A stretch of DNA of 64,000 nt, taken from contig CM067075.1 of assembly GCA_033980235.1 (NCBI GenBank), forward strand, positions 4,000,348-4,064,347, given 5' to 3'. Of this stretch, positions 32,076 through 43,988 are shown piece by piece (within the stretch, counting starts at the first letter, position 1; each line of letters starts with the position of its first letter). The DNA comes from Diadema setosum. Lineage: Eukaryota > Echinodermata > Echinoidea > Diadematoida > Diadematidae. A program made the position numbers and the translations under genes. Under the pieces are notes generated by a model. The model had not been told where the DNA came from. It did not search any database and saw nothing but the letters and a program-made list of their open reading frames with translations.

Positions 32076-35000
32076 CTGTTTTCAAAACAAAGAGGTTTTG
32101 AGGAAATACAGGCTTCTACAGAACTGAAACAAAGTGGTTTTGAGGAAACACAGGCTTCTAAAGAACTGAAAATATTGTGATGTGTTTTGAAACGCGTTCA
32201 AAAATCATAAAATCCCAGCATTTCAAGAAATTCCCTGATTTTTTTTTTCTGATGAAGTCTCAAAATTCCATAATAATTATTTCAACTCATTGGATGTTGT
32301 TTTGATATGCAACAAAGTATAACAGAGTCTGACTACTTTCTATATTTGGGCCAATCAATATTTCTCAACTTTTCCCTGATTTGTGGCATTTTTGTTAAAT
32401 TCCTTGACTTTTCCTCTGACTGGAAAAACGTAAAATAATTTTCCCTGATTTCCCTGATGAGCTGGGAACCCTGTATAAATAATTTGGAAGTTTTATGACT
32501 TAGTCATTCATTGTAGAGCATGATATTTGATCAGTTTGTATAATGAAATAATACATCTTACCACATAATATGAAACACTAATGTTCCATTCTCTCAGTTA
32601 GATTATTTATACAGGGTTCCCAGCTCATCAGGGAAATCAGGGAAAATTATTTTACGTTTTTCCAGTCAGAGGAAAAGTCAAGGAATTCTCTCAGTATCAT
32701 TGGGTTCTTAGAGGTAGAGGGCTTACCAATATACCACTAGCACATATTTGATGTACTTCTTCAAGGCGCTTCCTTCCAACAGTAATGGGATGTCAAGAAT
32801 AACATAGCTGTATCCTGTAGATATCAAATAAATTTAAAATGTCCAGATGTTGCCTGTTTTTGATGCAGACATAAAGGCCTGAATTCACGAAGGTGGTACA
32901 ATCTTTGTCCATGGTTTAAACCATGAACAAAGATTGTACCACCTTTGTGAATCCAGGCCATTGTGCTTGCCTTTTTTTGCTGTAAAAATGTAATTTCAGT
33001 ATAGAAAGTGTAGTATCACTACCTGACAACAAATTTCAAGTAATGTAGGAAATGACAAAAAGTGGCTAAGTTTTGAAATCAAATCAGTAACATGCCACAT
33101 GGACATGGCTAAACACTACTTGTTATCACAACATTAAAGCCTTGGTCACACAGCACTCAACGTCTAAATCACATACAAAAAGTTATGAAAATCTGGTGGA
33201 CGTGGTTGTAAGTGGTAATTTTTTGGTCAATTTTGGTTTGGCCGTTGTTCCACTGCTGAAGCACTGCCTAAGCATGGCTAACCACGTCCAGCCACGTGTA
33301 TGTTCGCAGAAAAATCCATTTGTCAGGGATAAGCCGCTAAACACACGCCATTTCCCATGATACCAACGCATAACATGCGTTAGATGACCGTGCTCTGCCC
33401 GTGACAGACCGGTAAACTTTCGCGTCTTCCCAAGTTTTAGTCACTGCCGGAACATGGATTATCATGTGTGTTTCATGTGTGTTGCATGTCTTTACCACGT
33501 GTGCCGCCCGTGGTTGTCCGCGGAATAAAATTTTGGGCAGTTCAAAACTTTTTACCGCGTCCGATGCCGTTCCGATTTTTCCCCGCGTCCTGCCACATCT
33601 ATAAATCGACCGTAGCTCGTCTTAAACTCGACATCAACGTGAACAACATCGTCTGCTTCACGGGAAACCACTTTTTGACGTGTTTTGGCCGTGATTAAAG
33701 TGAAAACAAAGTTCTAGTAAGGGCTTGAGAATCCGTCTGGCACTATTTCATATTTGCTTGCAATATATCGAAAGAGTCTACAAAGAAACTTACCTGGCGG
33801 AATGATGAGTATTTTGAGAAAACTAATAAAAGTCGGAAAACCGACTTTTATTCGAGAAGGCTCCAGACTAACTCGGTCTCAGGAAAAACTCGACCCTATT
33901 TCAGACAATTTACATGCAGTTCGTGATCGCCATATTCTACTGTACCAAAACAAACGAGGCCTAACTGAACAGACAGGAAAGTGCGTGCTAATCCTGCACA
34001 AAACAAATGGACAGCGCGTGGTCCTCAAGCCTATACGCAAATCACCTCAGTTGCTAAGACGCGTATGGTACGTCTTTGAAGTTTTTGTTGTTGTTTATCA
34101 AGCGTCTTTGATTGTTTTTAGAGGTGCTTGATAGGCGCGCACTAATTTTGCATGCGCGCCAAAGAGGTTTTTGATGCGCACGTTGTAACAACTAGGACCA
34201 TTACTGCGAGTAGCCAGAACGCCAGCGCTACAATTTAGTTTATACAGGCCGCTCCCATAGTACAACACTGTACAATCCAGAGGGACAACCAATAAGGCAA
34301 TACAACTCATCCTGCCGTCGTCAAAGCAAGGCCGAGTTATCCCCGAGTCCGAGTTTAGCCTGACCTAGTTCGGGTAAGTTCTGAGACTGAACCTCTTTGG
34401 TTAATATTTCGCATTTTTGTTGTTACCCATCGAATATCTTGTTATTACAGCGTTATTCCGCACATTTCCTACGCATACGTTCACATTTGGGAGCGAAATT
34501 TGACAATTTTTTCAGGCATACAAGAACTTTGTTCAGGCTTTAAGCTGTAAAGCGCTGTGTGACCGGGCTTTCACAAGGCTGAAGCTCCTATTTCTGTAGC
34601 AAGGCAATTACCCCCTAATTGAATACTGGTTAGTGATACGGTTAGAGTAAAGATTACTGTTAGGGTTAGTTTTAGGGTTAAGAATTTGGGTTAGGTTTTG
34701 GATTAGGGTTTTAGGGTTACGGAAAGGGTCTGGGGTAATTGTGCAGGGCTATTTCATTATGTTTATATTTGTCCTCTTCAGGAGTCTGTGCAGGTTTCAA
34801 TAGGCCCATTTACCCTTATGGTGAAATACTTAGTACTACAATATTTCATGTGGTATTTTGTAACGTGAAAACAAATGTACACAAACTCCTCACAAAATAC
34901 CTTGTGAAATACCATGGCATTTATGGTGCACTGCGGCATATTTTCCCCATGATCTTACACACTTCCAGTCCTCTCCCCATAGGAGATGTATATCACAGTA

Positions 35001-36951
35001 TTTTGTGAATGAGAACGGTAGGCCTACCACGTCAAACACTGCAAAATCAATTACTGAGATACTTCGCCAATTAGAAAGGTGACAATTAATTACTATAGCA
35101 TTTTATACGATGGTATACAATGTAATTCCAGTGTGAATGCCCCCATTGGCTTTAATTTGGCATATTGTCACTGGGGTGACAAGACCTCATATCTCAAAAA
35201 TGTCAAATGTTCAGGAGAGAAAAAGAACAAACAAACAAACAAAAACAAAACAACAACAAAAAAACAAGGAAGCTAAAGCACTCTATCAAATGGGACAGCC
35301 TTTCCTTTGACATGGCATGGTGGCTTCTTTTTTGGGGTAGGACAGCTGGAATTTGGAGAGGACATCAATTAATTGGTTATCTCAACGTTAATCCAAAAAA
35401 GTAATTTTCATCAAAATTTGAGATAAAAGGTCTTGTCACTCTGGTAAAAATATGGTAATCTGTAGTACGAAATGCTCACTTTAGTGCATTGACCTCAAGA
35501 GTTTACCTTTGCAAAAGCTTTGTAGAATCTGCCAGAGCATAGACCGCTGAATGTACGGATGCGTGCATCTGTTGAGCAGTCTGCGCTTGTCTGCATCAGC
35601 GAATATGATGGCACCAAGTTTGGGCCTGTCAATAGTCCCATCTTCTAGGAGAATACTTTCTCCAAAATGATTGACTATTTTTTTCCATGCTGGCTTTCCT
35701 GGTTCCACAACTTAAAATACAATAAGACAAAAAGAAACAAGATGTGTGAATGACTCAAATACTATTGGTCAAAATATGAAACACATTTACACACACAAAC
35801 ACATACCAAGAAATATACCAAACAGAACGATTAATACTTCATTTTGAAAGAGGACCTTTGGGAAGTCCTCATGCTACATTTACACTATGTTCCCACTGGC
35901 CACAGCAAACCATTTTGCAAGCCACTATGGACAAAACAGGATGGACATGAGACAATGCTTGGGAGTGGGATAGGGAAACGTGACAGGCCATGATTGCCGT
36001 GTACGCCATGTCAGGTTTATAAACTGTCAAAAAATTTGCCACAGCACTCACTGTGCTGCTGAGAAACCTAGTAGGCTGTACTAAAATGGGTTCAACATAG
36101 CAAAATGTAACGACATGTTGTAGGCAGGTAAAAAAACTACAAGCTTGTAGGAGGTGAAATGGAATGAACAATATGGAGGGGATGAAAAGGAGAATAACCC
36201 TCTAATCATGGCACACTATTTTTGTTGGAAATTGTGTTGCTGCACGGCACAGCAACGGGAACATGGTGTAAATGTAGCATCACCACCCTTGACAAAAGTA
36301 GATCTGTCTGATCCTATTCTACATGAGCATTATGGAAAGTGGAATGACTCACAATAGACAATCTATATATTGTTCTTGTCTTAGGTTGTTTCCCTTCCTA
36401 TCAATCGATCATTGAGAGCATATTATAGGTCTATAGACCGATTCTGTGACGCGCTATGTGTATTTTTGGCATGGGCAGCGCCATTACTGCGGTGTCTCAG
36501 CCGACCCCCCTCCTCTTCCCCACCCCCTTCCGCGCGCGGAATGAAAAACTGATGCATGGTTGTTTTAGCCAATACAATAGGCGCCTCATACTGAGTGCGC
36601 GAACGCTTGCTTAGTGCGCGAACCTTTGTTACAAGTACGTGATAAACATGTTGCCTGGGGGTGGGGGAGAGCGGGGGGGGGGGGGGGGGGGTCGGCTGAG
36701 ACACTCACTATGGCTGCGCCCAGTGCCACAAATTGTCTGCTGCCCTCAACGAACCCGAATCGGTCTATAGCAGCATACTCCATACCATCTTTATTACCAT
36801 GTCTATCTACTGTAGTTGGTGAGACAACCTGGTACCAACCTTCTCGTGCAATTTTGTCCGCATCTAAGACGACGCATCCCAGTTCCCTGAAGATGCTAGA
36901 GACGGTGCTCTTTCCTGATGCAATGCCACCTGTTAGCCCGACGAGAAACAT
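31787..36951 (-). CDS. DCAKD: Dephospho-CoA kinase domain-containing protein, complete four-exon coding model
   Basis: The join on the - strand is 36951-36840, 35710-35507, 32814-32727, 32075-31787, totalling 693 bases (230 residues plus stop), almost the same as human DCAKD (231). It belongs to the CoaE P-loop kinase family, which phosphorylates the 3'-hydroxyl of dephospho-CoA ribose in the last step of CoA synthesis. Visible motifs: Walker [13 protein letters not shown] at residues 5-16, [23 protein letters not shown] (Walker-B-like) and [19 protein letters not shown]-terminal hydrophobic stretch ([20 protein letters not shown]) could anchor it in a membrane. All introns are GT-AG and all phases agree. 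A longer N-terminus is possible (exon 38006-38038). Catalytic activity of animal DCAKD is less well established than that of COASY. Confidence 0.94.
32399..32687. mobile_element. Foldback element in DCAKD intron 3
   Basis: Arms of about 84 bases are nearly perfect inverted repeats: 32399-32483 (start ATTCCTTGACTTTTCCTCTG) and 32604-32687. The spacer of about 120 bases is AT-rich. Confidence 0.85.
32727..32814 (-). CDS. DCAKD: DCAKD exon 3 (88 bases)
   Basis: A short exon encoding [20 protein letters not shown] and IKYVLVVY. It is too short to stand out as an open frame but matches the DIPLLFE motif of the family. The acceptor is GATATCTACAG and the donor ATTG/GTAAGC. The split codon TG/T gives the Cys of VVYC with exon 4. 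Confidence 0.93.
32877..32959. repeat. Near-perfect 83-base palindrome in DCAKD intron 2
   Basis: GGCCTGAATTCACGAAGGTG pairs with CACCTTTGTGAATCCAGGCC, and the centre is GGTTTAAACC. There is essentially no loop. Confidence 0.93.
33136..34571. mobile_element. TIR element in DCAKD intron 2, Harbinger-like size
   Basis: Ends AAAGCCTTGGTCACACAGC and GCTGTGTGACCGGGCTTT are inverted repeats. The interior is rich in CACGTG, ACGTC and CCGCGTCC words. Target duplication is unclear (TTA against TCA). A 125-codon open frame at 33754-34131 shows no known motif. Confidence 0.65.
34620..34735. repeat. Degenerate TTAGGG-like stretch
   Basis: Repeated GGTTAG, TTAGGG and TTAGGGTTA words with irregular spacers, directly beyond the element at 33136-34571. 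It is not a clean telomeric array. Confidence 0.6.
35507..35710 (-). CDS. DCAKD: DCAKD exon 2
   Basis: Encodes [20 protein letters not shown] and [20 protein letters not shown], then [13 protein letters not shown]. This matches the CoaE lid and substrate region, where the family's THP motif is present. The acceptor is TTGTATTTTAAG and the donor AAAG/GTAAAC, phase 1. This exon is not in the duplicated segment. Confidence 0.95.
35711..36040. other. DCAKD intron 1, part outside the duplication
   Basis: No features recognised. The intron continues into the duplicated segment, where a G-run at 36675-36691 lies in an imperfect inverted repeat (GTGTCTCAGCCGACCCCCC at 36493 and its partner at 36692). 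Confidence 0.4.
36840..36951 (-). CDS. DCAKD: DCAKD coding exon 1: P-loop
   Basis: Encodes [20 protein letters not shown] through DADKIARE and ends in phase 1 at the donor GAAG/GTTGGT. It carries the complete ATP-binding P-loop. This exon lies inside a segmental duplication; the other copy is at 48778-48889. An acceptor (TTTTAGTAACAG) sits 42 bases upstream of the ATG at 36994-36995, so the exon probably extends to 36993 in mRNA. Confidence 0.95.
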
Positions 36952-37429
36952 TGTAGCTCTGAGTCTGATGTTGACAGTTGGCGTGGTTTCTTTCTGTTAC
37001 TAAAAGTACAAAAAACAAATACTGGCCAGGTAATGAATGATGTCAACATCAACAAAGTCAGCTAGGTTTTCTTAGTGCAGGAAGCTCACAATGTGTTATT
37101 AAAGTTGCAGGCCAGGCAACTCTTTGCAATCCATGCAAAGACATGTTTGGGTTCGAACATCACTGCTCTACACACTTTGAGTTTGATCCCACGGTTTCAC
37201 GATCCGGAATATCACTGTATCACTCAACGTTGATAGCGGTCTGTGAGGGAACGGTATTAAACATCTAAGTTTATTCTAACGAACTGCACCGAACTGCACG
37301 AGCAATATTAAAGTGTTCTATCTCTATACACTAGAGTTTTACCCAGATGTAGATATATAGGGTTATATAGACCACATATATGTGAAAACTCACAAAAGCT
37401 TCACTTCAGCCTTCAGGTTCTATTTGCAA

Positions 37430-37827
37430 GAACTCACTTGTTTCAATCCGGCGACTGGTACTGCCCCCCTCTGGCCGCCCTGCGCTCCGATCCAACCGGC
37501 GGCCGGTATCGTGTAGGTAGGCCCTATACCGTTTGGCCGGGGATTGTGTACGGATACGGGATCTAGATGGATGAGCGCACAACGCTGCATAGTCTCAACA
37601 ATCAGGGAGAGATTCTAACTCCCCACCCCGGCCCTCTCCCATCTCCCTCCCCCCGCAACACCAGAGTGCGGCATTTGTATGATTAGATCCTGAGAATCTG
37701 TCTATTTTTGAGGGATAAGTTTACATTATGATATTACCAAATGGTGTCTCGTTGTTAACACGAGATAAAAACAACAACAAAACATTCCCATAAAACAGTT
37801 TGGAGGCAAGACTAGTTAAGAGAGAGA

Positions 37828-37863
<36 letters not shown>

Positions 37864-37960
37864 TACACAAACCCCACGTGTTGGGGTCGCTGTTGCGGTT
37901 AGGAGGCCGCCGCCGTAATTTTGATCGCCGTCGCGCGCCGCGCCGCACAACAGGATCTGT
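37430..37960. promoter_or_regulatory. CpG-rich putative DCAKD promoter region
   Basis: The stretch holds many CpG steps (GATCGCCGTCGCGCGCCGCG near 37922, CCGGCGGCCGGTATCG near 37495) in otherwise AT-rich DNA, and lies by the first exon candidates of DCAKD. A good + strand donor (TTGAG/GTAATG at 38050) also occurs, so a bidirectional promoter is possible. No TATA box is assigned. Confidence 0.4.
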
Positions 37961-38005
37961 TTTTGTGTATGCAGTGAGTTCATTTTCTTCTGATCTGCAA
38001 CATAC

Positions 38006-38038
38006 CTGGGAGGAAGAGAGGATCGACAGAGATTTCAT
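38006..38038 (-). CDS. DCAKD: Possible upstream DCAKD exon with alternative start
   Basis: On the - strand an ATG at 38038 opens MKSLSILSSSQ and stops at a strong donor CCAG/GTATGT. Splicing to the acceptor at 36994 (TAACAG) adds [14 protein letters not shown] in frame before the usual first Met, with no stop. The resulting 25-residue leader is basic and hydroxylated, like a mitochondrial presequence. The same donor, acceptor and frame occur in the duplicate (49979-50011 and near 48931). If not translated this way, it is a 5' UTR exon. This is an inference from splice sites only. Confidence 0.45.
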
Positions 38039-38224
38039 TGATTTATTGAGGTAATGATTCTTTTTGAAAATGCGTAAATTTGCTTAGGTTTACATAACGA
38101 ACTGAGAGAGACCCGATGAAGCAGACTCTACAGAACATTTTTAGTAGTAATTTCGTGGAAATGCACATGCAAGCAAACAACTAGTCTAGACTAGCTTCCA
38201 TAGCTGCACAGGTCCCCCGTGGGG

Positions 38225-38390
38225 TCCTACTAATTGACGCAAACTGATGCAAACTAATACAAACTAATGCAAACTAACGCAAACTAATACAAACTCAATG
38301 CAAACTCAATGCAAACTCAATGCAAACTACTAATCAATGCAAACTAATGCAAAATACTAATTAATGCAAACTAATACAAACCATTAGCGG
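38225..38390. repeat. Minisatellite of ACTAATGCAA-type units
   Basis: Repeated units of 10-12 bases (ACTAATGCAA, ACTAATACAA, CTCAATGCAAA), starting right at the edge of the segmental duplication. Confidence 0.9.
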
Positions 38391-38691
38391 TGAAAATTTG
38401 GGTGAATTACAGTACCTGGACCTGGCTCTTCCGAGGCCACTCTCAATAGTCCTCTCGAAACAAAAACTAGTATCGATCAAGTAAATCCATTCTATCGAAG
38501 AATGACTAACGCAACTGCTCAACAGTCAACACTAACTTGAAAAAAAAAACACATTTTACGAAAATATAATTAAATTCATATTTCTTGACCAAATAGATAT
38601 CGTTTTGAGTATATTTCGCTTTCAAAATTCAGAAAATGTAAAGCAGAATGATGCCCAGAAATACGGATATTAATGATCGATCATAAATGCC

Positions 38692-39322
38692 GAAATACTA
38701 ATTGATGCAAACTCGACGCAAACTCCAAAACACAACGCTATCCTATGCGAAAACAACCTATATCGATTACAAATATCGGGAAATGACACCCCGAAATACT
38801 AATTAATGCAAACTCAACGCAATCTCCAAGACGCAACGCTATCCTATGCGAAAACAACCTATTATCGATTACAAATATCGGGAAATGACACCCCGAAATA
38901 CTAATTAATGCAAACTCAACGCAAACTCAAAAACACAACGCTATCCTATGTGAAAACCACCTATATCGATTACAAATATCGGAAAATGACACCCCGAATG
39001 CGCAAACTCCAAGTCACATTATAACGTTTTCCAATGTGAAAACAATGTACTTTAAATTGATCATGATTATTATTATTATTATTATTATTATCATTATTAC
39101 TATTATTTATAGTGCGCTTTTCCCACAAGGCCTAAAGCGCTTACAATCAATTCAAAACATGTACGACAGTATGTGTAATTCGATAAATGTTACAGCTACG
39201 AACTACGAATATCGGAAATTGACACATCGAAACACTATAGTAATGCAAACTCCAAAACAAAAAGTTTTCCTACGTGAAAACTACCTAAATGGATTACAAA
39301 TATCGGAAAATAACACCTCGAC

Positions 39323-39330
<8 letters not shown>
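38692..39330. repeat. Tandem array of ~102-base units, interrupted
   Basis: Three close copies at 38692-38792, 38793-38894 and 38895-38995 share CACAACGCTATCCTATG and GATTACAAATATCGG. A shortened unit follows, then a retrotransposon tail (39064-39180), then a further diverged unit to about 39320. The short ACTAATGCAAACT words match the minisatellite at 38225. Confidence 0.88.
39064..39180 (-). mobile_element. 3' tail of a CR1/L2-like retrotransposon
   Basis: On the - strand the order is GATTGTAAGCGCTTTAGGCC, GCGCACTATAAATAAT and an (ATT)n tail, the same organisation as 31250-31320. It is inserted in the ~102-base array. Confidence 0.7.

Positions 39331-39356
<26 letters not shown>
39326..39356. 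repeat. A homopolymer
   Basis: About 31 A bases; length may be unreliable. Confidence 0.95.
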
Positions 39357-39359
<3 letters not shown>

Positions 39360-39520
39360 GTCTCACAGTATTCTATCACAGTCCTGTATCAAATTTCACT
39401 CTTGCAGAAGCGCAAATCTATTTAACACCAGATTGAATTGCAGTTTCAAGTTAAGATTGTTTCAAATGCTGTTAGACTGCCGTGGGAATATTTAGAATGC
39501 CGTAGGAATATTTATGATGC

Positions 39521-39524
39521 AATT

Positions 39525-39571
<47 letters not shown>

Positions 39572-39573
39572 TT
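39521..39573. repeat. (TTTA)n microsatellite
   Basis: About 13 TTTA units. Confidence 0.95.
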
Positions 39574-42300
39574 GCAATTCTTTATCCAGAGTAGCCTGAT
39601 CAGCATGAAATATATAAACAGTATAAAATATTACATTTCAAAACAGTATAAAGTAATCACACACATCAAGTATTTAAATAGAATAATATCATACAATCAC
39701 ACAGATTTGAAATAGACTAACTGCCGGTCTTCCTCAGGGCTCTGTTTTCGTAAAAATCCATGAAACATGAACAACATCAACAACGCTAACAACACCAACA
39801 ATAAGAAAACAATTTGTTTAAAAATAGATATTACAAATTGTGGCTGATCAGCAACGGGACACGTAATACAGTCAAATATAAAAATGAAGTGAACGCACAT
39901 GTACAAACATCTGGAAATACGATAAAACAAACTGAACATCTAGAAAGAGGAGAGGAGAGGAAATGATATTTCCTATTAAGCGGCTGCAATCAGAGTGCAA
40001 TAAGAGTCCAATTAGAATACTCTTCGAATGCAGATCAATACTTTCCATTTCGAATGCTCCTCGAATGTTTTAGGCATGGGTAAAACATTCGAGCTGGCCT
40101 CAAGAATGGGCCCGAACACACTCAGAATGTCGTCAAAATTTTTAGAATGCACTTCGAATATGCAGGAATGCAGGAAGAATTTTCATTCCAACGACATTCC
40201 GGCTCATTCCGCCTCTGGTTGGACGGGGTATCAGAAAGAATTTTAAAATCCACATTAATTTCATCAAAGAAATGGGCCGATAAACATTTTTTTTTTCTGC
40301 AACACATCTTTACCTTCTTTGGCTATCAAAATAATCATCGCTTGTTTTTGAGAAGCGAATAATTCCCATATTGATATACGCTTCACTCTAGGCTACTAAA
40401 TATCCTACAACCGGTCAAAATGTATGTATATAATATACATAATATATATGGGTCAGAATTTTGAACGATGTACAATTGAGCCAAAACAACGCAAAATTTA
40501 AAAAGTAGGAAATCCTCAAAATAATTTATCTTATCTGATAGAGTATAATTCAAACATTAATATGAACCCAATTATACTAGGAATTTCCCAGAGGAACAAG
40601 TTTTTTTTTAATTCACCGCGGAAGTTTACCATGTCCAGAGCAGCGAACGTCCGTGAGGAATAGCACTGCACATACATTTTGAATACCATTTAACATATAC
40701 TTGCAACAATCTGATTCAGTTCAAAATCGTAACCAAATATTTTATGGGACATGTGTATGTGTTGGCAGAATATTAAGCTTGTACTCTTAACCTGTACGTA
40801 ATGGTAGACAACTGATCATTTAACTAAATACGTCATTTCTGTTGAAATATTACTCTTCCGCTATTCACAAAATACTTTCTCCAATTTACGCGCATTTTAC
40901 AGAAACTCAATATTTCGACCTCTTATTTCACTATCCCATACTTTAAACCTTACTCAAAAATGATAAGATACTTTTTAAAGATGTATCTGGACCCTGTTTT
41001 ATGATGAGTTAAAATTGATTATATAGTTGATTTCAACTGTAAGTCTATGGCAGCATGTGTGGTAAGGAAATTTAAAATCGATTTTATCTTTTGATAAAAC
41101 GGGGCCCGGATCTGGGCAGTCTCTATAACCCAACAAATATAACATAGTTTTCATCACGGAGGTTCGCATATAGCTCACGGACGTTCGGAGCAAACAAGAT
41201 ATTGAACAATGCAGTTCTTTTGAGTGGGAAAAGCATTCTACTCACAACAAACAGCGATTTCATGTCGAGAATAAACTCCTCTGCAAAGTCCTAAATAATT
41301 ACTACCGATTCTCAATTATAGAAGTTTGTTTATCTTTCCATGCTGAGGAATGAAAGAAAACATTTTTTCCATCTCTCGTAAATGAACGTACAAACGTACG
41401 TGTAATCTCAGTGATGTATCTGTGCATCCTTAAGAACGAATATATTCATCAAAATTTTGTAATCATGAAGTAAAGATTTAGCTCCTAAATTTGTTATCTA
41501 AAGTCTACAATGCAAAATTTGCTTATAACAAACATGGTCACAGCAAAATATGACAATTAAGAATTGACATAGAAAAACAAAATAAATGTGCTCCGTTATC
41601 GAATACGATGTTTAGCTCGGGAGGGCAAACGAATACCTTTCAATGTGTATAGGAAGAAATCCCTCTGCGTTTGCTCCTTGTGTTACACACTGTTACCAAG
41701 GAGAATTTGTGTTATTTATTCAGAAATGATATACGGTCCGATACTCCGAAGTTTCGTCATAACAAGGCACAGTAAGTCCATATAACTTGGATGGATGTTT
41801 GCGACTTCGATATTATACAATATTGTTCGTTATAACAAAAAAAAAAATGTATAAGCGCGTCATTTCGGAGGATCGCTATTCATACGGTTTGTCAATCCGA
41901 AAATTGGTTAAGGTTCGTATAATTATGAAGCTATATTATTCGGTAAATGATAGGAATCTCCGAAGGTTAATCGAAAGGATTGTTAATTGGAACATGAAAA
42001 ATCTGGTTCGTTTATCCAAATGTGGAGAATCAGACTAACAACCAAATCCCCCAGATTTCAAAACCTCATAATAATCGCTTTCACCTAAAGTAAAATAAGG
42101 CCCATTCCACTTTTAGAACAATGCGGACCTAAAGGATAGTGAATATTAATAATTCATTTTCGGATTAACAAACTTTCGGAATAAGAACATTTTTGATAAG
42201 AAAAATCCTGAGATAACTACGAACCTTTTTTTTTCATTTTCGGAATAACAAACCTTTGGACATTCGGAGTAACGAGTCTTTGGAAGAGCGAACGCATCAA
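39574..42300. other. No gene seen; scattered repeat words
   Basis: AT-rich DNA. It contains copies of CGAACGTCCGTGAG (40644 and inverted at 41174) and a family K-like fragment around 41590-42300 with GTTATAACAAA and TTCGGAATAACAAA words. No supported gene. Confidence 0.4.
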
Positions 42301-42312
42301 AGTGCGACCTTA

Positions 42313-42521
42313 CACTCTTAAAAAGAAAAGGGTAAATCAGCGTTTTAAAAGGGGCGAGGAGTGACAGCGTTTAAAAATGTTGTATTCACCCCTTTTCTTG
42401 CTGTATCTAGCACATCTAACTGTTGGATTCAGCTGGATGAAAGGGTGAATACAACAATTTAAAAACGCTGTCACTTCTAGGCCCTTTTAGATGTTGATTA
42501 ACCCTTTTCCTTTTAAGAGTG
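42313..42521. mobile_element. Short foldback MITE
   Basis: Ends CACTCTTAAAAAGAAAAGGG and CCCTTTTCCTTTTAAGAGTG are inverted repeats flanked by TA. The inner arms also pair (GACAGCGTTTAAAAATGTTG at 42363 and its partner near 42450). Non-coding. Confidence 0.8.
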
Positions 42522-42524
42522 TAA

Positions 42525-43938
42525 TCCTGTTATTAAATCATCACTTCTTTAAAATGTGTTTTCAAAGTAAGGACAAAGCACAAACAACTTGAAGATCTCT
42601 CTGTCTCTTTAAGGTAAAATAAAAAAAAACAATTCGGACAGAACTGCAACGTAACATCGCTTTTCATTGATGAGTATAAAAAACACCATGTCATGATTAA
42701 CGGAATATTTGCGTGTTTTCATCAGACAATAAATCGTATAATGCATTATTTTTGTTCGCTTATGACGACATTTCGATGAATAAAAAAACAAACAAACAAA
42801 CAAACAAACAAAAAAGCTCCTCCAGAGGAATTTGGTATAACGGGACTGCACTGGCAATTCTTTTCTCTGTGTGTTGGAGCTCGATCCCTTCTCTGTTTCT
42901 TCTCATTTTCATTCAACTGCTTCCACGTCCTTTTGAAACTTGTACGTTTCTTCTTGACACATGCCCATTACAGACTTCTTCCTTCATTTCATCCTTTTTG
43001 TTTCAATATATTCTGAATGTTACTGCGGAGCACTTTTCTGTTTGGTCGCATGCCAGCATGTTGAGGCTATGTTGAGGCATGTTGAGGAATGAGAGAAAAA
43101 TCGTTGTGAAGAGAAAAATGAGAATGTATCAAGGCATAAAATATTATGACAATAACAGCGAACGTCCGTGATGGAGACCAAAACTGGATGGCAGCTACCT
43201 TACTCAAAAGATATACACGAGGAGCATCTGTCACTAAAAAGTGGTACTGTTCTTCTATCTCCTACTATGTAATCTATGGACTTATTCTACCAACGAACAT
43301 CCGTGAGCAAAACGTTTTCCTTTTGTTATTACAGGTAAATCGAATGCTGAACGTTATTCACTTTTGGGTATGAGAAACTCAGTGATTTGGTAATATTTTC
43401 AAGTAACATTAACTTAATGTATACAGTGATATATTTGTAATTATCAGAAATTTCCTTTCTCCGTCCGAACGTCCGTGAGCGAAATTTTCAGAACCTATAA
43501 CAGTGCAAATTGTCTCCAAAACCTCATCAGAAAGAAATTCAAATGCACAGAAATTACAGATTACGCAAAATTCCATTTTCCTTGTTTTCAGTGTTTAGCT
43601 GTTTTTATGTAATTAGAGGAAAAACAAGCAAGAGTAAATTCTGAGCTGCCTGTTCATCACGATCAAATACCGCCTTTAAAATTCTGAAAGTACTGCTCTA
43701 AGCTCATTGCTTACTTTGTAAAATTTTATTTGTCGCTATCGGAGTACGGTCTCTGTCATAAAGTACAAAATAATACCTTTTAAATGATATATTGGTCACT
43801 ACATATAAAGGTACATTTTTGAAGTTATGGTCAAAAGAAGCAACAATTTTCTTATTGTTCTCTTTATTTTTCTTGACCTTTAATCGCAAATATCTCCATT
43901 TGGCAAATATGGACTTATCGGTTTTTGCAAACAAACTC

Positions 43939-43988
<50 letters not shown>

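Larger units (their letters stand above)
36041..38220. repeat. Segmental duplication, copy 1 (DCAKD promoter, 5' exon, coding exon 1)
   Basis: From ACAGCACTCACTGTGCTG to ACAGGTCCCCCGT this segment matches 47224-50196 in the same orientation with few differences. It includes part of DCAKD intron 1, coding exon 1, the intron before it, the upstream exon, a CpG-rich stretch around 37440-37960 and a (GA)n tract at 37820-37860. Beyond 38220 and before 36041 the two loci are unrelated. Confidence 0.92.

Noticed and set aside
33754..34131. 125-codon open frame inside the 33136-34571 element
   Set aside because: It may be a relic, but I see no transposase motif and no other support.
37820..37860. 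GA tract as a GAGA-factor promoter element
   Set aside because: Plain microsatellite whose length differs between the two duplication copies; no further support.
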